Shown: piece after piece, positions 1-7,449 of the stretch | Numbering within the stretch: the stretch's first letter is position 1 | Layout: every line of letters starts with the position of its first letter | NCBI GenBank assembly: GCA_000722615.1 | Contig: JOKI01000014.1 | Location: forward strand, 189-64,188 | Reading direction: 5' to 3' | Length of the DNA: 64,000 bases | Origin: Pseudorhizobium pelagicum | GTDB lineage: Bacteria; Pseudomonadota; Alphaproteobacteria; Rhizobiales; Rhizobiaceae | Notes under the pieces: model-generated | The model's database searches: none | What the model saw: only the letters and a program-made list of their open reading frames with translations | Told to the model about the DNA's origin: nothing | Position numbers and translations under genes: made by a program

Positions 1-1142
1 GCCGTTTCTTCGAGCGATGCCGCCTGCTGTTCGGTGCGCTTGGAAAGATCCTCGGCGCTCTGGCTGACTTCGCGCGAGCCTGCGGCGATGGCGCTGGTCG
101 ACCCGCTGACGGAGGTCATCGTTTCCTGGAGACGGACCACTGCCTGGTTGAAGTCGGCGCGCAGGCTTTCGAACTCCTCGGCGAAGGCCTGCGACAGCTG
201 GAACGTCAGGTTACCGCCGGCCAGCTGCTTGAGGCCGTCGGCCAGGCCGCTGGTCGCCTGCGCCATGGCTTCGGCGCGTTTGCGATCCTGCTCGGCGGTC
301 TGCCGGCGCTGCTCTTCGGTCTGGTTGCGCAAGCGGCCAGCCTCGTCCTCGAGCCGGCGGCTTTCCAGCGCGTTGTTGCGGAAGACTTCCACGGCGGCGG
401 CCATTTCGCCGATCTCGTCGGCGCGGCCGGCATAGGGGATGGCAGTCGCGGCGTCGCCGGCCGCCAGCTTGTTCATCGAGTGGGTGATCGTCTGGATCGG
501 CTTGGCGATGCCGGTGATGGCGAACCAGATGGCGCCGGCAATGGCGATTGCCACGATCCCGATGACGGTAAAGGTCACGGTCAAGGTCGTGGAATAGGCG
601 GCCTGGGCACTCTGGTACGCTTCTTCTGCATGCGACATGCTGATTTCGACCAGTTTTGCGAGCGCGACCGTGGCGGCATCGGCCGACTTGACCATATCGG
701 TCCTGAGGATTTCGTTGGCACCCTGCACGTCTGCGGCATTGGAGAGTTCGAAGACACGGGGAGCAAACCCGACATAAGTCTTCATCGCCTCCTCTACGGC
801 GTTCAGCGCTGCGGCTTCTTCGGGTGGTGGGGAGAAGGTTCTCGCCTTGCGAAGGTCTTCTCCGAAAACGGCATAGGCGGCGTCGACGGCCTTCTCCGCG
901 CTTGCCTTGCCTTCGGCGTCGGCGCGCAGGATGTGGCTGCGGAAGGAATTGCGGATCTTTTCGACCTGTACTTCCATGTCCTTCATGGTCACCACGCTCG
1001 GCATCGCTTCCGTCGCGATCTCGATCAGGTGGTGCTCGATCGCGCCGAGCCGATTGACGGCGAAGGCGCCGAAGAGGGCGAATGCGGCGCCGAGCACTAT
1101 CAGGATGCCGGCGAGAGCTGTTTTTACCTTTGGACGTGACAT
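1..1142 (-). CDS. Methyl-accepting chemotaxis protein, C-terminus cut by window edge
   Basis: The reading frame runs from an ATG at 1142 leftward off the window, giving the first 380 residues. A membrane segment at about residues 9-30 and a second at about 186-208 enclose a helical periplasmic domain of about 155 residues, as in four-helix-bundle receptors. A HAMP domain follows (about 211-263; KPIQTITHSMNKLAAGD) and a second HAMP-like stretch (about 300-345), then the start of the cytoplasmic signalling coiled coil (SAEDLSKRTEQQAASLEE). It should sense a ligand in the periplasm and control CheA. The methylation and CheA-contact regions lie outside the window, so the receptor class is not determined. 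Transcribed away from the transpeptidase gene at 1510. Confidence 0.93.
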   Translation of the reverse strand, partial: MSRPKVKTALAGILIVLGAAFALFGAFAVNRLGAIEHHLIEIATEAMPSVVTMKDMEVQVEKIRNSFRSHILRADAEGKASAEKAVDAAYAVFGEDLRKARTFSPPPEEAAALNAVEEAMKTYVGFAPRVFELSNAADVQGANEILRTDMVKSADAATVALAKLVEISMSHAEEAYQSAQAAYSTTLTVTFTVIGIVAIAIAGAIWFAITGIAKPIQTITHSMNKLAAGDAATAIPYAGRADEIGEMAAAVEVFRNNALESRRLEDEAGRLRNQTEEQRRQTAEQDRKRAEAMAQATSGLADGLKQLAGGNLTFQLSQAFAEEFESLRADFNQAVVRLQETMTSVSGSTSAIAAGSREVSQSAEDLSKRTEQQAASLEET

Positions 1143-1509
1143 GAATGGGGATCCAGTTGCGCGAGTGAGGGCTCGACGACAGGCCACGCGCGTTTCCGCC
1201 GCAGGACCTGCCTCCGTCATCCAGATCTAGCCTAGGAATCTTTACCGAACAGAAACCAATGCGTACCCAATAAATCACCCGTAATATCTAGTTGTGACCA
1301 ATCATCGCCGGATGCGGAGCCGTGCCATTGATCGGCGAACCGGCTGCGGCACCTGCCGCCGCGATCACCCCAATCCCGCCGCGGGCGCGTGCCAGCAGGA
1401 GGACGGCAGAAAACCGTCCTCCTGCACGCTGATCCTTCCGCGACGCCAGCTTCACGCCAGCCGCAACCCGCATGGTGCTCGCGGTATCATCTGCCGGAAT
1501 CGGGTCGCC
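1143..1509. other. Intergenic region between divergent MCP and L,D-transpeptidase genes
   Basis: This 367-base gap must hold the promoters of both divergent genes. I see no convincing gene. The only structure that stands out is a perfect 12-bp inverted repeat at 1395-1425. An open frame upstream of 1510 could extend the transpeptidase, but it is Arg/Cys-rich, lacks a signal peptide and looks non-coding. Confidence 0.6.
1395..1425. repeat. Perfect 12-bp inverted repeat (strong hairpin)
   Basis: GCAGGAGGACGG at 1395-1406 pairs perfectly with CCGTCCTCCTGC at 1414-1425 around a 7-base A-rich loop. There is no T tract on either side, so it is not a typical intrinsic terminator. It lies in the leader of the transpeptidase gene and could be an RNA hairpin there. 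The 5-prime arm contains an AGGAGG Shine-Dalgarno-like sequence. Confidence 0.6.
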
Positions 1510-2340
1510 ATGTCGTTCTTGCCTCAGTCTCTGCGCAAATCCCTGTCGCTGGTCAGCGCCACAGCCGCCATGCTTTCGCTCGGCGGCTGCATCCTGGTCA
1601 CCGACACGAGCCGCATGAACCCGGATGTCTTCGTGCAGGAGACGGCGCCGGTCTTCAATGTTCCGCCCTATGCCGATCCGCCGACCAACAATCCGCCGCC
1701 GATGCCGGGCGCCATTCCGCAGCGTCGCCAGCTCTATCCGACGGATTTCCACCAGACATACCGCCAGACCTACGGCCTGCCGATCTCCAACCCCGTCCAC
1801 CGTGCGATGTACGGCGTCCTGCGCGACGGGGGCCACACGCTGCCGGCCATCCCCTATTCGCGCATCGATCCGCGCTTCCTGCGCCAGGAGGTCTCCTACC
1901 AGACCACGGAGGCGCCGGGCACGATCGTCGTCGATCCGCGCCAGCATTTTCTCTATCTCGTGCAGCCCGGCGGCAAGGCGATCCGCTACGGCGTCGGGCT
2001 AGGCAAGGACGGCTTTTCCTGGTCCGGCCGCGGCACCATCCAGTGGAAGGCGAAATGGCCGCGCTGGACGCCGCCCGGCGAAATGGTCGAGCGCCAGCCG
2101 GAGCTACGCCAGTTCGCAGCCTCCGAGGGCGGCGCCAATCCGGGGCTGAACAACCCGCTTGGCGCCCGCGCGCTCTATATCTTCCAGGACGGCAAGGACA
2201 CGCTCTACCGCGTTCACGGGACGCCGGACTGGCAGTCGGTCGGAAAGGCCACCTCGTCGGGCTGCGTGCGGATGCTGAACCAGGATGTCATCGACCTTTT
2301 CGACCGCGTTCCAGCGTCGACGCCGATCGTCGTCCTCTGA
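1510..2340 (+). CDS. L,D-transpeptidase (YkuD family) lipoprotein, copy 1
   Basis: A 276-residue protein starting at ATG 1510, chosen because a lipoprotein signal peptide follows at once (hydrophobic stretch ending in the lipobox LGGC at about residue 30). After a Pro-rich linker comes the YkuD catalytic domain (about 130-276) with the His of RVHGTPDW and the nucleophile Cys252 in SSGCVRM. Such enzymes make 3-3 peptidoglycan cross-links or attach outer-membrane proteins to peptidoglycan in the periplasm. The next gene (2514) encodes a close paralogue with the same order of motifs (GTIQWKAKWPRWTPP against GVIQWRRKWPTWTPP), so this is a tandem duplication. In Rhizobiaceae, which carry many L,D-transpeptidases, the specific role of this one cannot be read from sequence. 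Confidence 0.93.
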   Translation: MSFLPQSLRKSLSLVSATAAMLSLGGCILVTDTSRMNPDVFVQETAPVFNVPPYADPPTNNPPPMPGAIPQRRQLYPTDFHQTYRQTYGLPISNPVHRAMYGVLRDGGHTLPAIPYSRIDPRFLRQEVSYQTTEAPGTIVVDPRQHFLYLVQPGGKAIRYGVGLGKDGFSWSGRGTIQWKAKWPRWTPPGEMVERQPELRQFAASEGGANPGLNNPLGARALYIFQDGKDTLYRVHGTPDWQSVGKATSSGCVRMLNQDVIDLFDRVPASTPIVVL

Positions 2341-2444
2341 TTTTTTGAAACGCGGGTGTCCGCTCACGCGAACGTGCCTTTAAAAATCGTTGCCGTGGCC
2401 GCAGGGAAGCGTAAACGATAGCTGCGACGCGCGCACGCCCGGGT

Positions 2445-2470
2445 GGAACCTTCACGCCGGGAGTGTCGTT
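2445..2470 (+). promoter_or_regulatory. Candidate EcfG-type (general stress) promoter
   Basis: GGAAC (2445-2449), then 17 bases, then CGTT (2467-2470). This matches the GGAAC-N16/17-CGTT consensus described for alphaproteobacterial EcfG/RpoE2 sigma factors. Transcription would begin near 2477, which fits a start codon at 2514 for the second transpeptidase and excludes the in-frame starts at 2463 and 2472. Confidence 0.6.
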
Positions 2471-2513
2471 GATGGGCTTAGTCAAGAACCAAGAAATCGG
2501 CGGTCTTCCGAAC

Positions 2514-3230
2514 ATGAACAGCAATACTTCCTATTCCCGCCGGGGCGTTCTCTCGCTTCTTGCGGCGGGTGCAGCCTCGACACTGGCCGGTTGCGCCTCC
2601 AGCAGCCCGCGTCCATTCTCGGCCACGCCGGTCGCTTTCGCGCCGCCTCCGCAGCAGCAGCTTCGCGCCGGCCGCTCGCCGGAACTCGACGCGATGTACG
2701 GCTCGGTCGTCGATGGCGGCTTCGTCATCCCGGCCGTTCCCTACTGGCAGATCAACCCGCGCTACTATCGCCAGCAGGTCGTCGACCCGACGGGTGAACG
2801 CCCGGGCACCGTGGTCGTCGATACCGCCTCGCGCTTCCTCTACCTCGTCGAGCCAGGTGGAACCGCCATGCGCTACGGCGTCGGCATCGGCCGCGAAGGC
2901 TTTTCCTGGGAAGGCGAGGGCGTCATCCAGTGGCGCCGCAAATGGCCGACATGGACGCCGCCGGCGGAAATGATCGCCCGCCAGCCGCAGCTGGCCAAAT
3001 ATTCCGCCGACAACGGCGGCCAGCCGCCGGGCCTCGACAACCCGCTCGGCGCCCGCGCGCTCTACATCTTCCAGGGCGGCGAGGACACGCTCTACCGCCT
3101 GCACGGCTCGCCGGAATGGAGCTCCATCGGCAAGGCCGTCTCCTCCGGCTGCGTGCGCCTGATGAACCAGGACGTCATCGACCTCTACGAACGCGTGCCG
3201 GAAAAGGCCCGCATCGTCGTCTGGCAGTAA
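2514..3230 (+). CDS. L,D-transpeptidase (YkuD family) lipoprotein, copy 2
   Basis: A 238-residue protein. The start at ATG 2514 is preferred: it gives a twin-arginine-like signal peptide (SRRGVLSLLAAGA) ending in a lipobox (LAGC), and it lies about 37 bases after the predicted transcription start of an EcfG-type promoter. An upstream GTG (2463) and ATG (2472, with GGGAG before it) are in frame and remain possible. The YkuD domain carries RLHGSPEW and the nucleophile Cys213 in SSGCVRL. It is a paralogue of the preceding gene but about 40 residues shorter between the lipobox and the catalytic domain. Periplasmic, acting on peptidoglycan peptides. The promoter suggests induction under general stress, unlike copy 1. 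Confidence 0.92.
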   Translation: MNSNTSYSRRGVLSLLAAGAASTLAGCASSSPRPFSATPVAFAPPPQQQLRAGRSPELDAMYGSVVDGGFVIPAVPYWQINPRYYRQQVVDPTGERPGTVVVDTASRFLYLVEPGGTAMRYGVGIGREGFSWEGEGVIQWRRKWPTWTPPAEMIARQPQLAKYSADNGGQPPGLDNPLGARALYIFQGGEDTLYRLHGSPEWSSIGKAVSSGCVRLMNQDVIDLYERVPEKARIVVWQ

Positions 3231-3291
3231 TTCTGTCATCTGCGATTGGTAATCCCTGCGAACGCGCTCCGTTTGCAGGGATTTCGTTTAG

Positions 3292-4185
3292 GTGGATACC
3301 AGAATAAAACTCGACGTTGCTGTTGTGCAGCGCCTGGTCGCCGCGCAATTTCCGCAATGGGCCGGGCTGCCGGTACAGGCGGTTGCGGAAGGCGGTTGGA
3401 ACAATCTGACCTTCCATCTTGGGACGGCCATGTCCGTTCGGCTGCCCAGCGCAGAACGCTATGTGGCGCAGGTGGAAAAGGAAGTGCGCTGGCTGCCGGT
3501 GCTGGCGCCGCAGCTTCCTCTCCCTGTTCCGGCACCTTTAGGGCTCGGACGACCGGGTGAAGGCTATCCATGGCCCTGGTCGGTCTACGGCTGGATCGAG
3601 GGTGAGACGGCAAAACCGTCTAGAATTGCCGACCTCACCGGTTTTGCCCTGGATCTGGCGGATTTTCTCAACGCCCTTCGCGCCATCGACGCCGCAGACG
3701 GTCCGGTCGCCGGGCTCCACAACTTCCATCGTGGCGGCGATCTGCAGGTCTATGACGCAGAGACACGCGACGCGATCGAAATCCTGTCCGACGAAATCGA
3801 CGTTATGCGGATCACCTCCATCTGGGATGCGGCTCTGGGATCACGTTGGACGGATGCGCCTGTCTGGGTGCATGGCGACGTCACGCAAGGCAATCTGCTG
3901 GTGCAGAAGGGCAAGCTCTCCGCCGTCATCGATTTCGGTACCTGCGGCACCGGCGATCCGGCCTGCGATCTCGCCATCGCCTGGACGCTGCTCGACCAGC
4001 CGGCCCGTGAGGCATTTCGCAACCGTGTCGGGCTTGACGCCGACACCTGGCGACGGGCGCGCGGCTGGTGCTTGTGGAAGGCGCTGATCGTCATCGCTGC
4101 GGAGCACGACGCCCATCCAGCGATCGCCGATCGTCATCGGGTGTGGATAGAGAAGATCGTTGCCGATCATCTGGAGCACGGCTGA
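3292..4185 (+). CDS. Aminoglycoside phosphotransferase (APH)-fold kinase
   Basis: A 297-residue protein with a GTG start at 3292. It shows the APH/choline-kinase signature: catalytic loop VHGDVTQGNLLV and the metal-binding stretch VIDFGTCGTGDPACDLAIAW, close to the C-terminus as usual. The N-terminal lobe has EGGWNNLTFHLG as the glycine-rich loop and the charged VEKEVRWL segment. It should transfer phosphate from ATP to a small hydroxylated molecule in the cytoplasm. Whether that is an antibiotic or a metabolite cannot be told: chromosomal members with this pattern are often annotated as aminoglycoside phosphotransferase family without proven resistance activity. No mobile-element context surrounds it. 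Confidence 0.85.
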   Translation: MDTRIKLDVAVVQRLVAAQFPQWAGLPVQAVAEGGWNNLTFHLGTAMSVRLPSAERYVAQVEKEVRWLPVLAPQLPLPVPAPLGLGRPGEGYPWPWSVYGWIEGETAKPSRIADLTGFALDLADFLNALRAIDAADGPVAGLHNFHRGGDLQVYDAETRDAIEILSDEIDVMRITSIWDAALGSRWTDAPVWVHGDVTQGNLLVQKGKLSAVIDFGTCGTGDPACDLAIAWTLLDQPAREAFRNRVGLDADTWRRARGWCLWKALIVIAAEHDAHPAIADRHRVWIEKIVADHLEHG

Positions 4186-4229
4186 CCGCTGCGCCCGGCC
4201 GCAATAAGGCCCGCAGGTCATCGCTGCCC

Positions 4230-4712
4230 TCAGCCTCCTCTGATGTTGAGCCGCGTCCGCAGCGCCACCAGTCCGTCACGCAGCGCCTCCGCCTCCTCGC
4301 GGCTGCACCCGGTGGCCGAACCGATCGCCGGCATGATACCGGCCGCATCGTGCCGCAGAGCATCGCCTCTCTCCGTCAGCAGGATCCGCACCTGTCGCTC
4401 GTCGCGGCTGTCGCGCAGGCGCTTTACCAGTCCGGCCTGCTCGAGGCGCTTGAGGAGAGGGGAGAGCGTGCCGGAATCAAGCCCGAGCCGCTCCCCGATC
4501 GCCTTGACGGCCTGGCCGTCCTCCTCCCACAGCGCCAGCATCACCAGATACTGCGGATAGGTGAGCCCTAGCGGCTCGAGCAGCGGCTTGTAGGCGCGAT
4601 TGAAGGCATGCGCCGCGCCGTAGATGGCAAAGCAGAGCTGCGTCTCCAGCCGGGGAGGCGCCTTCCTGTTTCCGCTCTCGGTCTGCCTTTTCTGCATCTC
4701 GGTCCCTGACAT
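4230..4712 (-). CDS. ohrR: MarR-family organic-hydroperoxide sensor OhrR
   Basis: A 160-residue winged-helix regulator, divergent from ohr. The N-terminal LETQLCFAIYGA carries the single reactive cysteine (about Cys27) that OhrR proteins use to sense organic peroxides. The MarR DNA-binding region follows (GLTYPQYLVMLALWEEDG, LGLDSGTLSPLLKRLEQAGL, RDSRDERQVRILLTERG). Known OhrR proteins repress ohr until the cysteine is oxidised. ATG 4712 is used; an in-frame ATG at 4697, preceded by AGGGA, would give 155 residues and is equally plausible. The further upstream extension overlaps the ohr control region and is rejected. Confidence 0.92.
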   Translation of the reverse strand: MSGTEMQKRQTESGNRKAPPRLETQLCFAIYGAAHAFNRAYKPLLEPLGLTYPQYLVMLALWEEDGQAVKAIGERLGLDSGTLSPLLKRLEQAGLVKRLRDSRDERQVRILLTERGDALRHDAAGIMPAIGSATGCSREEAEALRDGLVALRTRLNIRGG

Positions 4713-4766
4713 TATCCGCTTGTGGCCTATCTCCCCTATTATCTCCGATGCCGACCTCAAGAACAA

Positions 4767-4785
4767 TGCGCAATGCTGTTGCGTA
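4767..4785. promoter_or_regulatory. Candidate OhrR operator
   Basis: In the ohrR-ohr gap there is the dyad TGCGCAA-N5-TTGCGTA, imperfect by one base, followed at about 4793 by a further ATTGCGCG element. A pair of such sites between divergent genes is the usual arrangement for OhrR autoregulation and ohr repression. Identified by symmetry and position only. Confidence 0.5.
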
Positions 4786-4839
4786 AAATTAAATTGCGCG
4801 CTATTGAAATAGGCATCATTCAACCCGAGGAGTTTCCAC

Positions 4840-5262
4840 ATGGCTATTATCTACACGACCAAGGCATCCGCCACCGGCGGCCGTTCCGGCCACGCCGTTT
4901 CCGAAAACGGTGTCCTCGACGTGACGCTGACGGTGCCTAAGGAAATGGGCGGCGACGGCGCCACCGGCACCAATCCCGAACAGCTCTTCGCGGCGGGCTA
5001 TTCCGCCTGCTTCCTCGGCGCGCTGAAGAACGTCGCCGGCAAGGAGAAGGTGAAGATCCCCGACGACGCCAAGGTCACGGCCACCGTCGGCATCGGTCCG
5101 CGCGACGATGGCACCGGCTTCGGCATCGAGGTCTCCCTCTCCGTCAGCATCCCGGGCATGGACAAGGCCCAGGCGGAAGATCTGGTCGCCAAGGCGCATA
5201 TCGTCTGCCCCTACAGCCACGCCATGCGCACCTCGACGGAAGTTCCGGTCTCCGTCGCCTGA
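4840..5262 (+). CDS. ohr: Organic hydroperoxide resistance protein Ohr
   Basis: A 140-residue OsmC/Ohr-family peroxidase, full length for the family. The two catalytic cysteines are present: Cys57 in GYSACFLGAL and Cys123 in IVCPYSHAM. The NPEQLFAAGY motif is typical of Ohr rather than OsmC. It reduces organic and lipid hydroperoxides to alcohols in the cytoplasm, using a lipoylated protein as reductant in characterised members. The start ATG 4840 has a GAGGAG ribosome site. It is expressed divergently from ohrR and ends in a strong intrinsic terminator. Confidence 0.96.
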   Translation: MAIIYTTKASATGGRSGHAVSENGVLDVTLTVPKEMGGDGATGTNPEQLFAAGYSACFLGALKNVAGKEKVKIPDDAKVTATVGIGPRDDGTGFGIEVSLSVSIPGMDKAQAEDLVAKAHIVCPYSHAMRTSTEVPVSVA

Positions 5263-5280
5263 TCATCCGACGACAAAGAC

Positions 5281-5311
5281 AAAAAGGGAGCGGCTCGCCG
5301 CTCCCTTTTTT
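5281..5311 (+). terminator. Rho-independent terminator of ohr
   Basis: The arms AAAAAGGGAGCGGC and GCCGCTCCCTTTTT pair around a TC loop, the right arm ending in a T run. It lies 18 bases after the ohr stop codon. Confidence 0.92.
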
Positions 5312-5501
5312 ATCGCGCTGCTCCGCAACCGTCCGCAGTGACGCCGCCCGCGATGGCGCCGCGGCTGACGACGCCCCGGTCGTCGAATTTCAACGCCAGA
5401 TAGCCATTCCCGAAAGACGTTCGCCGTTAAGGCGAGGTTCATGTCCATTAGACGAAACTGAATTGTGCTTTTGTATCAATGTGCGAAAAGGAAATTTCAC
5501 G

Positions 5502-5966
5502 ATGAAGATATTTGGAACGACACTGACCGCCGGGGCCATGAGCGTTCTGATGCTGGCGACCTCCGTCTTTCCCGCAGGCGCGGTAGTCATGCCGTCCGTC
5601 CAGGCACCGTCCGTGTCGGCTGCTTTCGAGCAGGTACAGTACCGTGGCCACGATCGCGACGACCGTCGCCGGTTCGAGCGGGGCCGTGACCATCGTCGCG
5701 GCGAATATCGCGGCCACAGGGGTTCGAGAGAGCAGCGTCGCGGCTATCGTCGCCACAACGACGGCTGGTGGTATCCGCTCGCAGCCTTCGGGGCAGGCGC
5801 CATCATCGGCGGCGCGATCAACAACCAGCAGGGCCGGCCCCAGGCCGTATCGAGCCGCCACGTCCAGTGGTGTGCAGATCGCTATCGCACCTATCGCGCT
5901 TCGGACAACACCTATGTTCCGCGCGTCGGCGTCCGGGCCTATTGCAGCTCGCCTTACTCGCGCTAA
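5502..5966 (+). CDS. BA14K family secreted basic protein
   Basis: A 154-residue protein. ATG 5502 follows an AAAGGA ribosome site. A signal peptide (about residues 1-27, ending PAGAVV) leads to an extremely Arg/His/Gly-rich region (DRDDRRRFERGRDHRRGEYRG type), a short hydrophobic helix (WWYPLAAFGAGAIIGGAI) and the C-terminal signature VQWCADRYRTYRASDNTYVP with two cysteines. This matches BA14K proteins of Brucella and Rhizobiales, described as immunoreactive, lectin-like or envelope-associated. The exact function here is unknown. It is monocistronic with its own terminator. The gene is preceded by about 190 bases after the ohr terminator, where I see no clear promoter. Confidence 0.85.
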   Translation: MKIFGTTLTAGAMSVLMLATSVFPAGAVVMPSVQAPSVSAAFEQVQYRGHDRDDRRRFERGRDHRRGEYRGHRGSREQRRGYRRHNDGWWYPLAAFGAGAIIGGAINNQQGRPQAVSSRHVQWCADRYRTYRASDNTYVPRVGVRAYCSSPYSR

Positions 5967-5985
5967 TCGATCTTAGCGCGAACGA

Positions 5986-6013
5986 AGCCCCGCCAGCGAT
6001 GGCGGGGCTTTTT
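5986..6013 (+). terminator. Rho-independent terminator after the BA14K gene
   Basis: AGCCCCGCC (5986-5994), a 6-base loop, GGCGGGGCT (6001-6009) and a T run. Just upstream, overlapping the stop codon, is another perfect 9-bp dyad (TCGCGCTAA at 5958-5966 with TTAGCGCGA at 5973-5981). Confidence 0.93.
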
Positions 6014-6050
6014 GCGTGTTAAAGCCTGATAGTAGGCGAAGCGGCGACCG

Positions 6051-6134
6051 TTACGGCGACCAGTTCTGGAAGCCCCATCCGATCAGCAGGGCGAGCGCCA
6101 GGGTCGTGACGAAAGCGATGCCGAGCGCTCTCAC
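6051..6134 (-). CDS. Possible 27-residue single-span membrane peptide
   Basis: A GTG-started frame reads MRALGIAFVTTLALALLIGWG followed by FQNWSP and a stop: one hydrophobic helix with a short polar end. A weak GGAGAAG ribosome site lies about 9 bases upstream. It sits downstream of the MarR gene on the same strand, which it could follow in an operon. Its membrane-protein composition in an otherwise empty gap is the only argument. It could be chance. Confidence 0.35.
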   Translation of the reverse strand: MRALGIAFVTTLALALLIGWGFQNWSP

Positions 6135-6200
6135 GAACGATCTTCTCCATCAGCTGCGCCGGGAGCCACGGTCCGGTCGGCATGTGATCGGTGACGAAAG

Positions 6201-6644
6201 CTACCGGATCTCCGCCAGCGTCTTGCGCAGCGGTGCCATCTCCGAACCAATCTCCTCGTCGAGCTCGCCGTGGACCCGCGTCCAGATCGGCAGCGCGGCG
6301 GCGAGGAGGGCGGTGCCGGCCTCCGTCAGGCGCATCAGGCGGCTGCGCCCATCCTTCGGGTCGGGCAGGGTTTCGACGAGCCCGCGCCGCTCCAGCACCT
6401 TGACGGCCGCCGTCAGCGTCGTCCGGTCCATCGCCAGCACATGGGCGACCGGTCCCATCGGTGCCGGCTCCGGCCGGTTCAGCGCCATCATCAGGGAAAA
6501 CTGCCCGTTGTTCAGCCCGAGCGGCTTGAGGGCATTGTCGAAGCGGCGGGCCAGCGCCCGTGCCGCCCGCTGTACGTGAAGGCAGAGGCACGTATCGCGC
6601 ACATGGAGGGTTGTGGAAAAGGGAATCAGCACGGTGTTTGACAT
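6201..6644 (-). CDS. MarR-family transcriptional regulator
   Basis: A 147-residue winged-helix protein. Visible features are the N-terminal dimerisation helix (TLHVRDTCLCLHVQRAARAL), the recognition helix (LAMDRTTLTAAVKVLERRGL) and the wing (PDPKDGRSRLMRLTEAG). Two cysteines (TCLCL) near the N-terminus leave open thiol-based sensing. It is divergent from the DUF899-DUF1579-VOC operon at 6704. A perfect palindrome between the two starts is its probable operator, so it most likely represses both. The inducer is unknown. Confidence 0.9.
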   Translation of the reverse strand: MSNTVLIPFSTTLHVRDTCLCLHVQRAARALARRFDNALKPLGLNNGQFSLMMALNRPEPAPMGPVAHVLAMDRTTLTAAVKVLERRGLVETLPDPKDGRSRLMRLTEAGTALLAAALPIWTRVHGELDEEIGSEMAPLRKTLAEIR

Positions 6645-6655
6645 GCGCCATATAT

Positions 6656-6667
6656 GTTGATATCAAC
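6656..6667. promoter_or_regulatory. Probable operator of the divergent MarR regulator
   Basis: Perfect palindrome GTTGATATCAAC midway between the MarR start (6644) and the DUF899 start (6704), in an AT-rich stretch that probably holds both -10 regions. Palindromes of this size are typical MarR-family sites. Confidence 0.65.
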
Positions 6668-6703
6668 GTAATTGTCAAGCGAATGAGCTTTGGAGGAAAG
6701 GTC

Positions 6704-7435
6704 ATGCAGCATGCCGTCGTATCGCGCGAAGAGTGGCTGGAAGCCCGCCGCGCACTGCTCCTGAAGGAGAAGGAAGAAACCCGCCTGCGCGACAGGAATC
6801 GCGCCGAACGGGAGGCGCTCCCCTGGGTGAGGGTGGACAGGGACTACAGCTTCGACACTCCGGAGGGCCAGAAATCGCTGTCCGATCTCTTTGCCGGGCG
6901 CAGCCAGCTGGTGGTCTACCATTTCATGTTCGGTCCGGACTGGGATGCCGGCTGCGTCGGCTGCTCCTTCCTCGCCGACCATCTGGACGGCACGCTGGCG
7001 CACCTCAACCACCACGGCGTGACACTGACGGCGGTGTCGCAGGCGCCGCTGGCAAAGATCGAGGCCTACAGGCGCCGCATGGGCTGGACGTTCCCCTGGG
7101 CCTCGTCCCACGGCAGCGATTTCAACTTCGACTACCACGTCTCCTTCACGAAGGAGGACCTGGCGAAGGAGAAGGTCGTCTACAATTTCACCGCCATCGA
7201 CCGCGCCGATGCCCATGACGAGCTGCCGGGCCTGAGCGCCTTTTACCGCAACGCGGAGGGGGAGGTCTTCCATACCTATTCCACCTATGCCCGCGGTTCG
7301 GAGGAACTGATCGGCACGCTGATGATCCTCGACCGCGCGCCGCTCGGCCGCAACGAGGACAGCACCATGCATTTCGTCAAGCGCCACGACGAATACGAGG
7401 ACGCCCCGAAACTTGCAGCCGCCTGCTGCCACTGA
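6704..7435 (+). CDS. DUF899 thioredoxin-like protein
   Basis: A 243-residue protein; ATG 6704 has a strong GGAGGAAAGG ribosome site. It shows the DUF899 pattern: N-terminal VSREEWLEARRALLLKEKE, then YHFMFGPDWDAGCVGCSF with a CxxC pair, and VYHTYSTYARG-like C-terminal residues (FHTYSTYARGSEEL). The fold resembles thioredoxin/peroxiredoxin but no activity is established for the family. First gene of a three-gene operon (14-base gap to DUF1579, 62 bases to the VOC gene), divergent from a MarR regulator. Operons of this content are common in rhizobial genomes next to MarR or ArsR regulators. A role in detoxifying a small reactive compound is only inference. Confidence 0.88.
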   Translation: MQHAVVSREEWLEARRALLLKEKEETRLRDRNRAEREALPWVRVDRDYSFDTPEGQKSLSDLFAGRSQLVVYHFMFGPDWDAGCVGCSFLADHLDGTLAHLNHHGVTLTAVSQAPLAKIEAYRRRMGWTFPWASSHGSDFNFDYHVSFTKEDLAKEKVVYNFTAIDRADAHDELPGLSAFYRNAEGEVFHTYSTYARGSEELIGTLMILDRAPLGRNEDSTMHFVKRHDEYEDAPKLAAACCH

Positions 7436-7449
7436 GGGAGGAGTAGACG

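Noticed and set aside
1288..1947. A 219-residue minus-strand frame before and within the first transpeptidase gene
   Set aside because: Its tail (PHPAMIGHN) looked protein-like, but most of the frame is antisense to the transpeptidase and it lacks a ribosome site and domains.
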